From: Leishmania martiniquensis
Lineage: Eukaryota > Euglenozoa > Kinetoplastea > Trypanosomatida > Trypanosomatidae
Reading direction: 5' to 3'
DNA length: 64,000 nucleotides
NCBI RefSeq assembly: GCF_017916325.1
Contig: NC_090165.1
Location: 124,001 to 188,000, forward strand
The notes under the pieces were generated by a model. That model made no database searches. It worked only from the letters and a program-made list of their open reading frames with translations, and was not told the DNA's origin. The position numbers were made by a program, and so were the translations under genes. Shown here in pieces: positions 29,982 through 39,529 of this stretch (the first letter of the stretch is position 1; each line of letters opens with the position of its first letter).

Positions 29982-31391
29982 CTAAGAAACTGATGTCACG
30001 CCCTGCTTCATGCGCAGCGCCGCCACAATCTCGCGGCGGACCTCGGGGGTGATCATGTAGTGAAAGTGTACGTTGCATACGCTCGACAGCAGCCCCAGCT
30101 GCTCCTCGGTCAGGTCCGCCTTATAGTGCTGAATGAAGGAGAGCAGAGTCTGATGCCACAGCACCGGCAGCGTCTCCTCCTTCGCGTGCGTTTCCAAGAA
30201 TCGATGAAAGTACTTCACTAGCTGGTCAATGGCCTGGTACGGCAGGGCCATCTTCTTGTCGATGAGCACGCGAAGGAAGACTGAGCACCGGCCGCTGAAG
30301 GGCTGCTGCGCGATCTTGTAGATGGTGACGGCGGTGGGTACGGGTGGCAGGTGGCAGCGCTGCAGCACGCTTGCCACCACAAGGGCCTCGCGCAGCGTGC
30401 ACTCCTCATCCATCACCAGAGGCAGCAGGAAGCCTTTGAAAAAGGCAACTGGTTTGAAGAGCGCCTTGCGCACTGCCATGTACAGAGCCGGGTGAAGCTT
30501 CTTCTCCTCGAGCAGCCGCTCATGCACGATGGGCAGCAGCACCGCGGCGTAGAAGCGCTGCAGCATACTCTCGTTCAAGTTGGCAGCAAAGATGCGGGTT
30601 GCCTGATACGTGGCGTGAGGGGACCATTGATCCGGACGCGTCAGCATCAGCAGCTGCTCCCAGTTCTTGACGTTCGGCAAAATCTTGAACGCCTTAGGAA
30701 TCTTGCCAGAGGTGTAGCGCTTCAGCACGGCGCCGATGGCCGTGTAGACGCGTGCCACGCGGTTGTCGACTTTGCCCCCATCCCCTTCGCCCGCCACGCC
30801 GGCGTTGTTGCTCGGGCTCGGGGCTGCGCCGCCACCAGCGCTCTGCTCCCTCTCCCTAATCTTCTCCGTGATCATATCGGCCAAGTTGCGGCTCTGCACA
30901 CGCGAGGTGGGCTGAAAGGCGTTCAGCAGCCGCGCCTCCTCCTCGTCGATGCCATACATCTCCGCAGACACATCCGGCACCTCCATCGGCATCTCCGATG
31001 CAATGGACTCGTTGTCATCGTACTCAAGAACTACCTCCTCGTCGTCTGCTGCTGCCTCCATCTCGTAGCAGCGCTGGCGACTCTCCGTCGTCATCTCCTC
31101 ATTGTCAATAAGCTCCTGCAGGCCATCGTCACGGTAGCATTCCCCATGCGCCGCGGGGGCGCTCTTTTCAGCTGTCACCTCGCCTTGAATAGTCTCCAGC
31201 TGCCTCTTCGCTGTGCGCAAGATTCGCTTCGTTGTGTGGTTTGGGATGAGGTAGCCAGCCTCATCCACAGCACTCTCGTCTGCGCCACGGCGGGACGAGC
31301 ACTTGGCTCTGGCAAAGCGCTCCGCGTGGATATCATCGCTCAGCGGGTTAGAGCGGTGGGGCTCCCTCTTGGCCTTTTCTTTCCCAGGCAT
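29982..31391 (-). CDS. Bystin (Enp1), 40S ribosome biogenesis factor
   Basis: A 469-aa bystin homologue. Yeast Enp1 and human BYSL bind pre-40S particles and are needed for 18S rRNA maturation and export. The C-terminal ~290 residues carry the family hallmarks: KIPKAFKILPNVKNWEQLL, the WSPHATYQATRIFAANL segment, RKALFKPVAFFKGFLLPL, and LPYQAIDQLVKYFHRF. The N-terminal ~170 residues are basic and then acidic (EVVLEYDDNES), as in other bystins, and a low-complexity Gly/Asn/Ser insert precedes the domain. It is expected in the nucleolus and cytoplasm. The start at 31391 begins a Lys/Arg-rich segment typical of the family and is the first ATG after the acceptor at 31477. Confidence 0.96.
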   Translation of the reverse strand: MPGKEKAKREPHRSNPLSDDIHAERFARAKCSSRRGADESAVDEAGYLIPNHTTKRILRTAKRQLETIQGEVTAEKSAPAAHGECYRDDGLQELIDNEEMTTESRQRCYEMEAAADDEEVVLEYDDNESIASEMPMEVPDVSAEMYGIDEEEARLLNAFQPTSRVQSRNLADMITEKIREREQSAGGGAAPSPSNNAGVAGEGDGGKVDNRVARVYTAIGAVLKRYTSGKIPKAFKILPNVKNWEQLLMLTRPDQWSPHATYQATRIFAANLNESMLQRFYAAVLLPIVHERLLEEKKLHPALYMAVRKALFKPVAFFKGFLLPLVMDEECTLREALVVASVLQRCHLPPVPTAVTIYKIAQQPFSGRCSVFLRVLIDKKMALPYQAIDQLVKYFHRFLETHAKEETLPVLWHQTLLSFIQHYKADLTEEQLGLLSSVCNVHFHYMITPEVRREIVAALRMKQGVTSVS

Positions 31392-32294
31392 CCTCGGTAC
31401 GTGTGTGCGTGTGCGTGCGAGGGAGAGGGAGCCGCTGGTGTGCACTGAGGATGGATGGGTGTGATGCAGCAGCTAGCTGTAGGGGAGGGAGGGCGGGAGG
31501 GAAAATAGCGAGATGGAGGGGTGGGGCGTGGACGCTTGTTGCGCCTCGTGTTTGCTCAGTGAAGGGTAGGAGAAGATCGAGAAGAGGTGGGGCGGACGAG
31601 CCCAACAGCGCGAGTGCGCCGTACGCGTACACGCCTCCGCAGAAGCAGCAGCAGTCGACGTCATCGTAGTGACCACTTCCGTTCAGTGGGTGTGCTTGCC
31701 AGTGGCAAGGGGGGGAGGAGGAGTCGCGTGCCGGTGGGGTTTCGATTAGCGTACGTTGGCTTTTAGAGGCACGAAAACGAATAGGAGGTCCAGCGGATAC
31801 GCAGAGAGAGGGAGTTGCCGCGGGCGAGAGCTGAAGCGGGGGTGGGGTGGTGGTGCACATACACGAGGAGGGAAAGGGATGGGAGGAGGGGGGAAGGGGC
31901 CAAGGCAAGAAGAACTGCTGGCGTGGACACGCAGAGACACGGTGAGAGTGGGATCCCTACAGCGTGCTTCGCGGTTGTGCTCTGGGGAGAACATGGCGAC
32001 AGCTGCATTCAGGCCCCGCCCATGCCCACGCACAGAGGCCGTTCCCCTCGCCAAGCAGTCCCCTCCCGCGCTTCCTCCTGCACATCTACGTTTCACTTCC
32101 CGTCCTCCTGAGATCGGCAGCGTCAGAGGCGGCAGGAAAAGCAAGCGGCACCCCCACCACTGAATCAACCCACTGCGGGAAGGCCATGCCCTTAGAGGCC
32201 CAAAGACGGGTCGCCTCTCGGCCTTCAGGGGGAGGAGGGCGGTCGCGCCACCGGTACGGAGCCCAAGACAGGCGACTGCGTGAGGACGTTGTGA
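31392..32294. other. Intergenic region
   Basis: Bystin leader and acceptor, then the 3' UTR of the coiled-coil gene. Several overlapping frames have no gene-like content. Confidence 0.65.
31477..31505 (-). promoter_or_regulatory. Trans-splice acceptor for bystin
   Basis: A minus-strand C/T tract (CCCGCCCTCCCTCCCCTAC) ends in AG (complement of CT at 31477-31478). No ATG lies between it and the start. Confidence 0.75.
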
Positions 32295-34430
32295 TCAACT
32301 GATGCGTGGTGGAGACGGGGGTGGTGGAATCTGCTTTATCCGCTGTGTCGCCCTCTTCCACACGGTGACATCTTCGGTGCGCTTCAGCAGGTCAGCCTGC
32401 ACTTGCTGCAGACGCTTCTCCTTCCTGGTCAGACGCCGATCGCGTTCTTCCAGAATTGCCAGCCACGAGGAAACCTGCTTGCTCAGCTGCTCGACCTCGC
32501 CAATGTGCTCCTGGGCCACCTGCTGCTGCTGGTCGTGCTGCTGCAGGCGGCCATTGTAGTCTTCCTCTCGCCTCCTCAGTTGCTCCGCGCGCTCTATGAG
32601 ACGCTGCTCCGCGACGGCAACCTCGCGCTCGACGATGAGCCGGGCTTCGCGTTGCTTGGCAATGTCCAACTCACGCTGCTTCAGCAGGGTCCGCTTTCCC
32701 TCGACAAGTGCCTCGCGGTCAGCGACGGACCTCAGGGACTTCATCGCCACGTCGAACTTCTCCCGCAGAGATGCCAATGTCTTCTCGATGGCGGCGTTTT
32801 CGCGCTGCCGTAAATCCTCCAGAGAGGCTCCTGCTGGTGGTGCTGCACGCATCTCTGCATCACGCTTCACCACCATGTCACGCTGCTCGGCAAGTGCTCG
32901 TGCGTTATCCTGCCGCGGGAGCGGACGCGGAAAGCGTCCAGGGCCCGCGCGGTCAGAGACGTACTTGGCCCCCTCTTGCAGGATCAGCAGGCGCCGATAG
33001 GCCGCCTCGAGTTGATCGAAGCACACAGCGGAGGAGGGGAGCGCATTCCCAGCACTCGCGTCGTCCACGGCGGCGCGCGTTGCGGTTGTTGTGGCAGCAA
33101 GTGAATCGCGTGCCGCCTCCGACGAGCCGCCGTTTTCTACAGTTGCTGTCACGGTGGCCGCATCAACGTGGCCTTTCAAAATCACCTCAGCAGAGGAGGC
33201 GCCGGAGGCAGATTGGCTCTCAGAAGCGTCGTCCAGCTGGCCTGTCGGCTCGGAGGTGGACGTGTCGGTCATGCTCGTCTCCTCGTCGCTGCTCCACGCG
33301 TGGCCCGTGTCGAAAGGGCTGCGATAGTGCTGCTGTTCCTGAGCGGCTTTGCGAAGATAACGCTGGCGATACACCTCCGCCGCTTGCTGGAGAAAGGGAT
33401 GTGCGGCCCCTGTGGGGTTGGTGGTAGAGCCCGTCGGCGCACCACAAGGCGCTGCGGCGGTCGCCTGTGTCGCAGATGCCGAGGACGGATCGCGATCGAG
33501 CGGTGACGAGGCGGACGCTGCCCGCGACGCTGCGGCCATAGCCTGCTGTAGAGGGGATGATGCCGTCGCATGATCTGAGGCGCCACTGCAGGCCTGGTGG
33601 AGGCGTTGCAGCATGTCCTCCAGTGTCAGGGCCGCCTTTCCACTTAACGGCTCCTCGTCATCCCCCTCGTAGTCATCATCCTCGGTGTACTCCTCCACCT
33701 CATACTCGTCGTACTCGCTTCTGTCAGCCTTCGCGTCCTCGCGATACTGGAAGGCATTGGAGGAATGCTGCACGGAGCCACTGTTCGCGGTCTCTGCTGT
33801 CTCGGTTGCGGGCCCGGCGCAAGTGGTGCTGGCTGTCAGACGCCCTGCAGCGACCGGGGAAGCGGCTGACCCGCTGGCCATCGCCGCAAAGCGAGAGGTG
33901 GCTTTCGTTGGCGACGCACGAGTCGGGCTCGCGGCCGACCCGACGAACTCTTGAGTAAGGTTGCGGGCAAGCTGCGGTGCAGGCGCCGGAGCCGGCATAT
34001 TCGCTTGTGGCTGCTGCTGTGGCGCCGGCGAAGTCCGGGATCCCTCACCTTTTTTGGTGCCTGGCGAAGCGGCGGTGGCCCCCCTGCCGTTCCCGCTGCC
34101 TCGCTGCAGCCCAACGGTGAAAGACGGCACGCCTGTGGCTGTTGTTCGCGGCGGCAACGAGGTGGCAGAGAAGGCGTTGGGGGCGGAAGCCGATGTCAGC
34201 CTGAGATTGGGGGAGCTGAAGACTGGAGCAGCCCGAGACGGCTTTGACGCCGGTGCTTTGCCGCCACTGCCACTCTGAGGCCCGCCAGCACCTGGGAGAG
34301 CGAAGTCCCCAGCAGTGGTGCTAATGGGGTCCGCGTGACTGTCAGTGATGTTGTACAGCTCAAGCCGCTCGTGGAGCTGCTGAATGCGCCGCTGCTGTGC
34401 GGCACGCTGGCTTGCATTGGGCATCGTCAT
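32295..34430 (-). CDS. Hypothetical coiled-coil protein (711 aa)
   Basis: No family was recognised. The N-terminus has a short amphipathic helix (SQRAAQQRRIQQLHERLELYN), then ~450 residues that are low in complexity and rich in Ala, Ser, Pro and Thr. These include a Tyr/Asp/Glu-rich acidic patch (YEVEEYTEDDDYEGDDEE) followed by a short helix (LEDMLQRLHQACS). From about residue 540 to 705 the protein is a continuous coiled coil rich in Arg, Gln, Glu and Leu, ending in a Pro-rich tail. This layout is common among trypanosomatid cytoskeletal, basal-body and flagellar proteins, but nothing specific supports a location. Two ATGs at 34430 and 34424 open the frame; either could be used. Confidence 0.8.
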   Translation of the reverse strand: MTMPNASQRAAQQRRIQQLHERLELYNITDSHADPISTTAGDFALPGAGGPQSGSGGKAPASKPSRAAPVFSSPNLRLTSASAPNAFSATSLPPRTTATGVPSFTVGLQRGSGNGRGATAASPGTKKGEGSRTSPAPQQQPQANMPAPAPAPQLARNLTQEFVGSAASPTRASPTKATSRFAAMASGSAASPVAAGRLTASTTCAGPATETAETANSGSVQHSSNAFQYREDAKADRSEYDEYEVEEYTEDDDYEGDDEEPLSGKAALTLEDMLQRLHQACSGASDHATASSPLQQAMAAASRAASASSPLDRDPSSASATQATAAAPCGAPTGSTTNPTGAAHPFLQQAAEVYRQRYLRKAAQEQQHYRSPFDTGHAWSSDEETSMTDTSTSEPTGQLDDASESQSASGASSAEVILKGHVDAATVTATVENGGSSEAARDSLAATTTATRAAVDDASAGNALPSSAVCFDQLEAAYRRLLILQEGAKYVSDRAGPGRFPRPLPRQDNARALAEQRDMVVKRDAEMRAAPPAGASLEDLRQRENAAIEKTLASLREKFDVAMKSLRSVADREALVEGKRTLLKQRELDIAKQREARLIVEREVAVAEQRLIERAEQLRRREEDYNGRLQQHDQQQQVAQEHIGEVEQLSKQVSSWLAILEERDRRLTRKEKRLQQVQADLLKRTEDVTVWKRATQRIKQIPPPPSPPRIS

Positions 34431-34462
34431 CACTGTATGAGGAGGTGTGCGTGCAGGTAGTG

Positions 34463-34530
34463 CTGGCCAGGCGAGTTAAGCAGGGAGAGAGAGGGGCAGC
34501 AGAGGGGGCAGAGGAGGAGGAAGATGCGAG
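34463..34530 (-). promoter_or_regulatory. Candidate trans-splice acceptor for 711-aa gene
   Basis: Minus-strand C/T-rich tract followed by CCAG (complement of CT at 34463-34464), about 33 nt before the ATG. A stronger U-rich tract lies further upstream at 34997-35053. Confidence 0.5.
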
Positions 34531-34610
34531 CTCTGCTCTATACGCGAGTGTGTCTGTCTGTGTAAAGCGGTTTATGTATGGATGCCAGCACACTCAGCGG
34601 ACTAAAACGA

Positions 34611-34647
34611 TATAAATATACGTGTCTGTGTGTGTGTGTGTGTGTGA
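34611..34647. repeat. TA/TG microsatellite
   Basis: A TATAAATATA stretch followed by a TG run, 181-217 bp upstream of the 711-aa frame. Confidence 0.9.
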
Positions 34648-34996
34648 TGGAAGGAGGCACACTGCGTCTCAGCCGGAGTTGACGCGTGGTGAACAGAGGA
34701 AACCTAAGCGAGAAAACAAAGAAAGCGCCCGGGATGCGGCGAACGAGGGGGAGGGAGGAGCAGCACAGAGCAGCTTTGATGCTTAGTTCCTCTCCCTGGC
34801 CGCGAACGTGAGCGTGGGCTTTGCGCAGCAATGTCTGTCTTTGGGTTGGGGGAGAGGAGAGGGAAGAGAAGGGCGACGGAGGAAAGGGGGTGAGGGAGGG
34901 CGGCGCTGGCGAATGGGGCTCTTTCCGTCACTGAAGCCCAGCGCAGCGTCGCGTCGCCTCGACCCTTCGACGAAGTTCCTCTTAGACGCTGTTGAG

Positions 34997-35053
34997 GGCA
35001 CCGAAAAAAAAAACGAAAATGAAAAAAATGGAAAAGAGAAAACGAAAGGTGCC
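34997..35053 (-). promoter_or_regulatory. U-rich tract flanked by short inverted repeat
   Basis: On the minus strand about 45 nt are almost all T with few C, G or A, bounded by the 6-bp pair GGCACC / GGTGCC. AG dinucleotides follow within about 15 nt. It is the strongest U-tract seen in this spacer and could be a distal splice acceptor for the 711-aa gene or for an unannotated transcript. Confidence 0.5.
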
Positions 35054-35523
35054 GTTGGTACTCTATACCGCGCCGATCACCGGGCAGAGGACCGCCGTCT
35101 TCACGCGCACCAGCACCCTACTCTCTCTCCGTCGCCCCGGCAAGAGTGCCAGCAATGGGTGATGGCGAGGTTGGGGATCACCTTCTGTGGGGGTGCGTGT
35201 AATATGACAGCGAGAATGAAGCTGGAGGACTGCGCAGCCTGCAGGAGCCACCTGCTCAATCGCTTTCGACCTGTCTGTGAAAGAGGGGGGGGCTGGACTC
35301 CGGACGTTGTGTGCACACCCAAGAGCATCAGCCCATCCCCCCACGCACACCTCAACTCCTTCTGCCCGCGTGTCGGTGCGATTGCTGGTGTGATGTTCCT
35401 CAGACGAAACAGCGCGACTGAGGAAAGGCAAAAAGAAAATGAGGGGTGCGTACGCAGCACAGAGAGGGGTGATCGGGGCACTGCACGGTTGCAGGAATGC
35501 AGCGTGATCATGCAAGGTCAGCT

Positions 35524-35631
35524 TTCCCTGGCGCAGGTCGGTGGTTCATGAAAGCTGTCCATACCGCGGCGGTGGTGCGGCATGGGCTGGACATGGCAGA
35601 CGGCCATGGCCGTCGGACCAGCGCCAGGGAA
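35524..35631. repeat. 108-bp inverted-repeat element with internal palindrome
   Basis: The ends are an 11-bp perfect inverted pair (TTCCCTGGCGC at 35524-35534 and its complement at 35621-35631), extending to 15 of 16 matching bases. A 16-bp perfect palindrome lies inside at 35599-35614. It could fold as a long stem with a second hairpin. The CCCTGGC...GCCAGGG ends recall the 5' signature of trypanosomatid retroposons, but I cannot confirm homology. Confidence 0.75.
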
Positions 35632-36745
35632 GATGAGAGAAAGAGAGAGCATCTGCAGAAGCGCAGGCCGGCCGTGCACAGCCTTTCCAGGGGCGCATTC
35701 GATAGAGCGCATGACGGCTGCGCATGTAATATGGCGGGTGCTCTTCCTACCCTGTGAGCGCTTAGCTTTGTGTCCTTCTTCTGTGCTGTATGCACGCTGC
35801 GTCTGGTGATGCGTAGGGGAGGCGCGTCGCAGTACTGCGCGGCTCCTCCCAGAGCACCTCATCCTCTCGACCAAGTCACGCGGCCGCCCTCATTTCTTTC
35901 TCTCTCTCTCTCTGCCTCCCCGCCCCGGATGCAGCGACGCCCGTGCAGCGCAAACAGCGCCAAAACAGGAGAGACGCGGAGGGTGTGCAATGGGCAACGG
36001 AAAGCGCAAGAAAAGGGGAGATGGCAAGCTCACTGCGTGTGCTCCCAAACACGCCGCATCACACCCCTCTGCGTGGGCCCCGGAGCTCTCAGGCAGGGAG
36101 GCGGCAAGTGCCTACAGCAGAAGGTGCATGCAGCGCTCTGCCCCTACGTCTCGCGGGCCCCCACGCTTGCTCGCGCGTGCTCTCTTACTCGCGCTGCGGA
36201 GCCGTACAGACGACAACGCGAGCGGAGACGCAGAAGGTTGAAGAGAGATGCTACTCCGGAAGCAGTGCAAACGTAGCGCACTCAGCTGCGCTGGCAGCGC
36301 ACACTTTCCACCGTGCTATCTGGCAGGCCACGGGTTACTCCTCCGTACCGCGGAGGGGGAGGGGAAAAAAGTCTAAGACTCCAGTGGGAAGGAGACAGAG
36401 GAGGGGGCGGGCCGCCAAAGAAGGCGGAGGCGGGAGAGAGGGGAGAGGGGGATAGCGCATGAGCACCCCCATCCCCCCTTGAGCACGTCCGGCGCATCTC
36501 CGCGTGCAGACACGAAAGGAGGAGAAGAGGTGAGAGAAATCAAAGAGAGCGCCAAAACTGATGCTTGTCTACTCAGAGGGCACTCAGCGGCCTCGCACAC
36601 TCGCTCCATCGGCCACATCGGAGAGGAAAAAGTGGCAGTGCCTCAGAAGACCGCGCGGCAGCGATCGGCTCGATGGCGCGCAGCGCACGCGCGTGCGTAC
36701 GAGTTCACAGCACCCGAAACTAGCTCTGTCTCCCTCCTCCTCCGC

Positions 36746-38218
36746 TCAGCTTTTCCATCTCTGGTGTCCGTGTTGTGCACCTTCCTGCTTGATGAGGGCG
36801 CGGATGTGCGCGAGAAGGTGCCGCTTCAGCCAATGCCCCTCAGCTGGCAGCGCCACGCCTTCCTCTCTGAGATAGTCCTCCATGTCTGCCCTCGAGATAC
36901 GCGAGAGCGAGCGACGGATGGTGTGTTGGATAACGTACTCCTTCACCTCGTCGTGACTCATCGGCGGGCGGCTCGAGGAGGTGGAGCTGCGCCCGCTGCT
37001 GCTGCGGCCATCGCTACTGACGCTACGCTGACGAGGTGGGGTACTGTGCGTGGCCGAAGGCGATGGAGTCCGCTGCCTATGCAAGGGCGGCGGAGACACC
37101 GTGCAACGCGATGGTGGAGAAGACGCAGGGGGTTCAGACTCGCTGCTTCCGCTGCTGCTGCTGCTGCTACGACCGTTGAGCTTGACAGCGGACGGAGGTG
37201 GAGCCGGCGGCATGGCGAAGGAGCCGCGGTGAGGCGTGACGCTGTCGCCGCTTGACTCCGCACGCGTCTTCTTGGCGGGCGGCAGCCCCTCCTCCTCCTC
37301 CTCGCTTGTCTCCTCGTCTGTCTCCTCTTCGTCTTCGTCGTCGCTCGACAACGCGATCACCTTCGTCGGCGTGACCGTCTCCAGCTTGTCGGGGCTCGCG
37401 AAGCGCACTGACTTGCGCGGGCTCACGCGAGCCATACCGGCGTACAGTGCCCCATCCGGGTTGGACGGCGTGGGCGAGGGCACGGAGGTCTCCTTCGCCT
37501 GACCGGATCCGCGCTGCCAGGACTGCCGAATGCGCTGCAGGAGTGAGAAGGGGGAGGAGTGGCCGGCGGGGCTGCTGGGGCTCGTGCTTGTGCCCGGCTG
37601 CGTGAGCAGTGGGCTGCGCGGGAGGCCTGCCGGGGTTGGCGGAGGTGCCGGCAGCGACGGAAGAGAGGGCGAGGTGGGGGTGGGAGTGGATGTTGCCGCA
37701 CTTGCCAGCGTCAGTGGCGTAGTGTGGGGCGCTTTCGGCATCGCCGGGGAAGAAGTGGGAGAAGCGAGCCCGCCATGCATACTCATCGGGGCCCGTTTCG
37801 GGGTCAACTCTGCTGGTGGCAGTGGCGTTGCTGAGCGCGCGGGAGATTGCGACTTACGCTCCTCCAGCGCCTTTGTCACCTTCAACTCCTGCTCACGCGT
37901 GCGCTCGAGCATCTCGTGCGCGCGCTGGATGACACTGTCACACTTGTCCGCAAACTCGCGCAGGGAAGGCGAGCGTGAAGCGGCGACTGCAGCAGAGCGC
38001 CGCGTAAGCGAGGACGTACGAGCGCGACTTCGGAGGCCACTGTCAACACGACTAGGCACGTGAGCGTAGTCGGAGGCGGCGGGGTTGCGGAAAATCGGCT
38101 GCGCCTCGTGCGGTGTGGCACCAACAGCGGCGGGCAGCCCTCCTTGACGGTCTTGCTCGTGTGGAGCACCGCTGACCGCACGTCGTAGGCTCGAAACGGT
38201 GGGGCGCAGAAAGGACAT
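36746..38218 (-). CDS. Hypothetical disordered protein with PP1-docking and SUMO-interaction motifs
   Basis: A 490-aa protein without an identified family. Most of it is Ser/Pro/Thr-rich and probably disordered, with many Ser-Pro and Thr-Pro sites. A short coiled coil spans about 88-122. KSVRFASP (from residue 269) fits the K-x-V-x-F docking motif for PP1. About 15 residues later, VIALSSDDEDEE (287-298) fits a SUMO-interacting motif with its acidic flank. A Ser-run precedes the C-terminal ~60-residue helical segment (from about 419, MSHDEVKEYV to HLLAHIRALI), which has the size and pattern of a DEK-C-like module. The mix suggests a nuclear or chromatin-linked phosphatase scaffold; that is inference. 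The start is the first ATG near a conserved-looking N-terminus; the splice site is unclear. Confidence 0.78.
   Translation of the reverse strand: MSFLRPTVSSLRRAVSGAPHEQDRQGGLPAAVGATPHEAQPIFRNPAASDYAHVPSRVDSGLRSRARTSSLTRRSAAVAASRSPSLREFADKCDSVIQRAHEMLERTREQELKVTKALEERKSQSPARSATPLPPAELTPKRAPMSMHGGLASPTSSPAMPKAPHTTPLTLASAATSTPTPTSPSLPSLPAPPPTPAGLPRSPLLTQPGTSTSPSSPAGHSSPFSLLQRIRQSWQRGSGQAKETSVPSPTPSNPDGALYAGMARVSPRKSVRFASPDKLETVTPTKVIALSSDDEDEEETDEETSEEEEEGLPPAKKTRAESSGDSVTPHRGSFAMPPAPPPSAVKLNGRSSSSSSGSSESEPPASSPPSRCTVSPPPLHRQRTPSPSATHSTPPRQRSVSSDGRSSSGRSSTSSSRPPMSHDEVKEYVIQHTIRRSLSRISRADMEDYLREEGVALPAEGHWLKRHLLAHIRALIKQEGAQHGHQRWKS
37325..37360 (-). other. SUMO-interacting motif (coding)
   Basis: Encodes VIALSSDDEDEE: a hydrophobic Val-Ile-x-Leu core followed by Ser and acidic residues, the standard SIM layout. 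Confidence 0.5.
37400..37414 (-). other. PP1-docking motif (coding)
   Basis: Encodes KSVRF, an exact match to the RVxF-class consensus [K/R]-x-[V/I]-x-F, in a disordered context and next to Ser-Pro sites. Confidence 0.5.
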
Positions 38219-39529
38219 CGTGGACGAGGAGGGGGGGCTTTGCACAATCGTTTTTTTTTGGCGGTGGGCGGTTAATGTGTATAAAGGCGTTTGTGCGTAT
38301 ATCTGTGTGGGGCTGTCTGTGTCGAGGAGAGGAAGGGAGGGAGGGAGGGGGGGGCCTGACCCTCTGGGCGTGCCTGCCTGCGTAGCTGTATAAAAGCGCT
38401 GTGAAAAGCAAATTCCGTCGCACGGTAGCAGTGCCCTAACGCGCCGGCCGGTTTCTTGAAGGGGCGTCCTAGGTTTGCCGCCAGCTCTCCCCTCCCCACA
38501 TACTCAGACGAAAAAGAGAGATCGAGGCGAGGCAGCGATCGTGTCCGTCTGTGTAGAAAGCGAGTGCTTCGCTCTTCAAGTTGGCGGTGGAGTGAGAAAG
38601 ACATGGGAGAGTCTGGGAGCATCTGTCCGCCGTCCGTAGGGGGCCAAAGCCATGCCACCTCAGTCGGCATCCTTCCACTTTGGTGCGGGAGAAAGAGGGC
38701 GGCCGCAACCACGCGGCAAGAGGCGGAGGCGATGCATCACGTAACGATCCTTCAGTGCTCGATCACACGCCCTTTTCCACCGCCTCCCGAAGGAGGGGAG
38801 GAGGAGGAGGAGGGGAGTCGCATGAATACGAGACGCGCTTCCGCTTCCGCATGTGCCGACTATTTCGTTTTTGTGCTGCTGCTGCTCCTATTCACACACG
38901 TGCTTGCGGAGAGAGGTGGGCGCGTTTCACCTCAACACCGCGCCTGCTGCACAACTCTATTTTCTCAGCCGCTTTGGTGCGAAGTAAGCTCTTGCCCTCG
39001 CTGCGGGCAGGAAGGCGTAGCATGCTGGCGCGCACGCCTATCCATGCCGAAGAAGAGTTGAAGTGAGGGGAGGAGAGGGGACGGGGGAGGTGGAGAGAGT
39101 CGTGGGTGTGCAATCAATGAAGAGCCACGCCGAAACCTCCGAACGATAGGAAAGTGTGCAGCCGCGCAATGCCCACCCCCCTCATCTCCCCCCGCCTCTC
39201 CTAGAGCGCGCCCCTGCGGATACGCCGTCATCCGACCCGCCTTAGCCCCATACGCACACACATGCACACTCGCCATCAGAGCCGACGTGCATACATGTAA
39301 GCAGTGAACGAAGCAAAACTGAGAACGAGCGGCAAACGCGCAACAAAGAAGTCACGTGTGTGACCATTACGCCACGCACGCACTGACGCAGCTGTACATC
39401 GAGGGAAAGAGAGAGAGAAGAAAGAAAAAAGAAGAAAAAAGGAAACAAACAGGAGGGGAGCAGCAGCGTTCGCGCACACCGACGACATCGTGCCACTGTC
39501 GTCGCGCGTTGAAGCATCAGTCATCCAGC
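38219..39529. other. Intergenic region
   Basis: Leader of the 490-aa gene and 3' UTR of the LRR gene. A purine-rich (A/G) run lies near 39402-39455. Nothing gene-like was seen. Confidence 0.65.

Larger units (their letters stand above)
34431..36745. other. Long intergenic region with hairpin elements
   Basis: A 2.3-kb spacer. It contains the leader of the 711-aa gene, a microsatellite, a U-rich tract (on the coding strand) flanked by a short inverted repeat at 34997-35053, and a 108-bp inverted-repeat element at 35524-35631. The remainder is presumably 3' UTR of the 490-aa gene. No coding frame was supported. Confidence 0.7.

Noticed and set aside
30351..31448. 365-codon plus-strand frame antisense to bystin
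   Set aside because: It is the mirror of a strongly conserved gene; its protein is His/Arg/Leu-rich with no domain, and all supported genes are on the minus strand.
35524..35631. Firm call as a SIDER or L1Tc-type ribozyme
   Set aside because: Only the end bases are reminiscent; the spacing between arms is much longer than in the L1Tc hairpin and I cannot compare with family consensus sequences.
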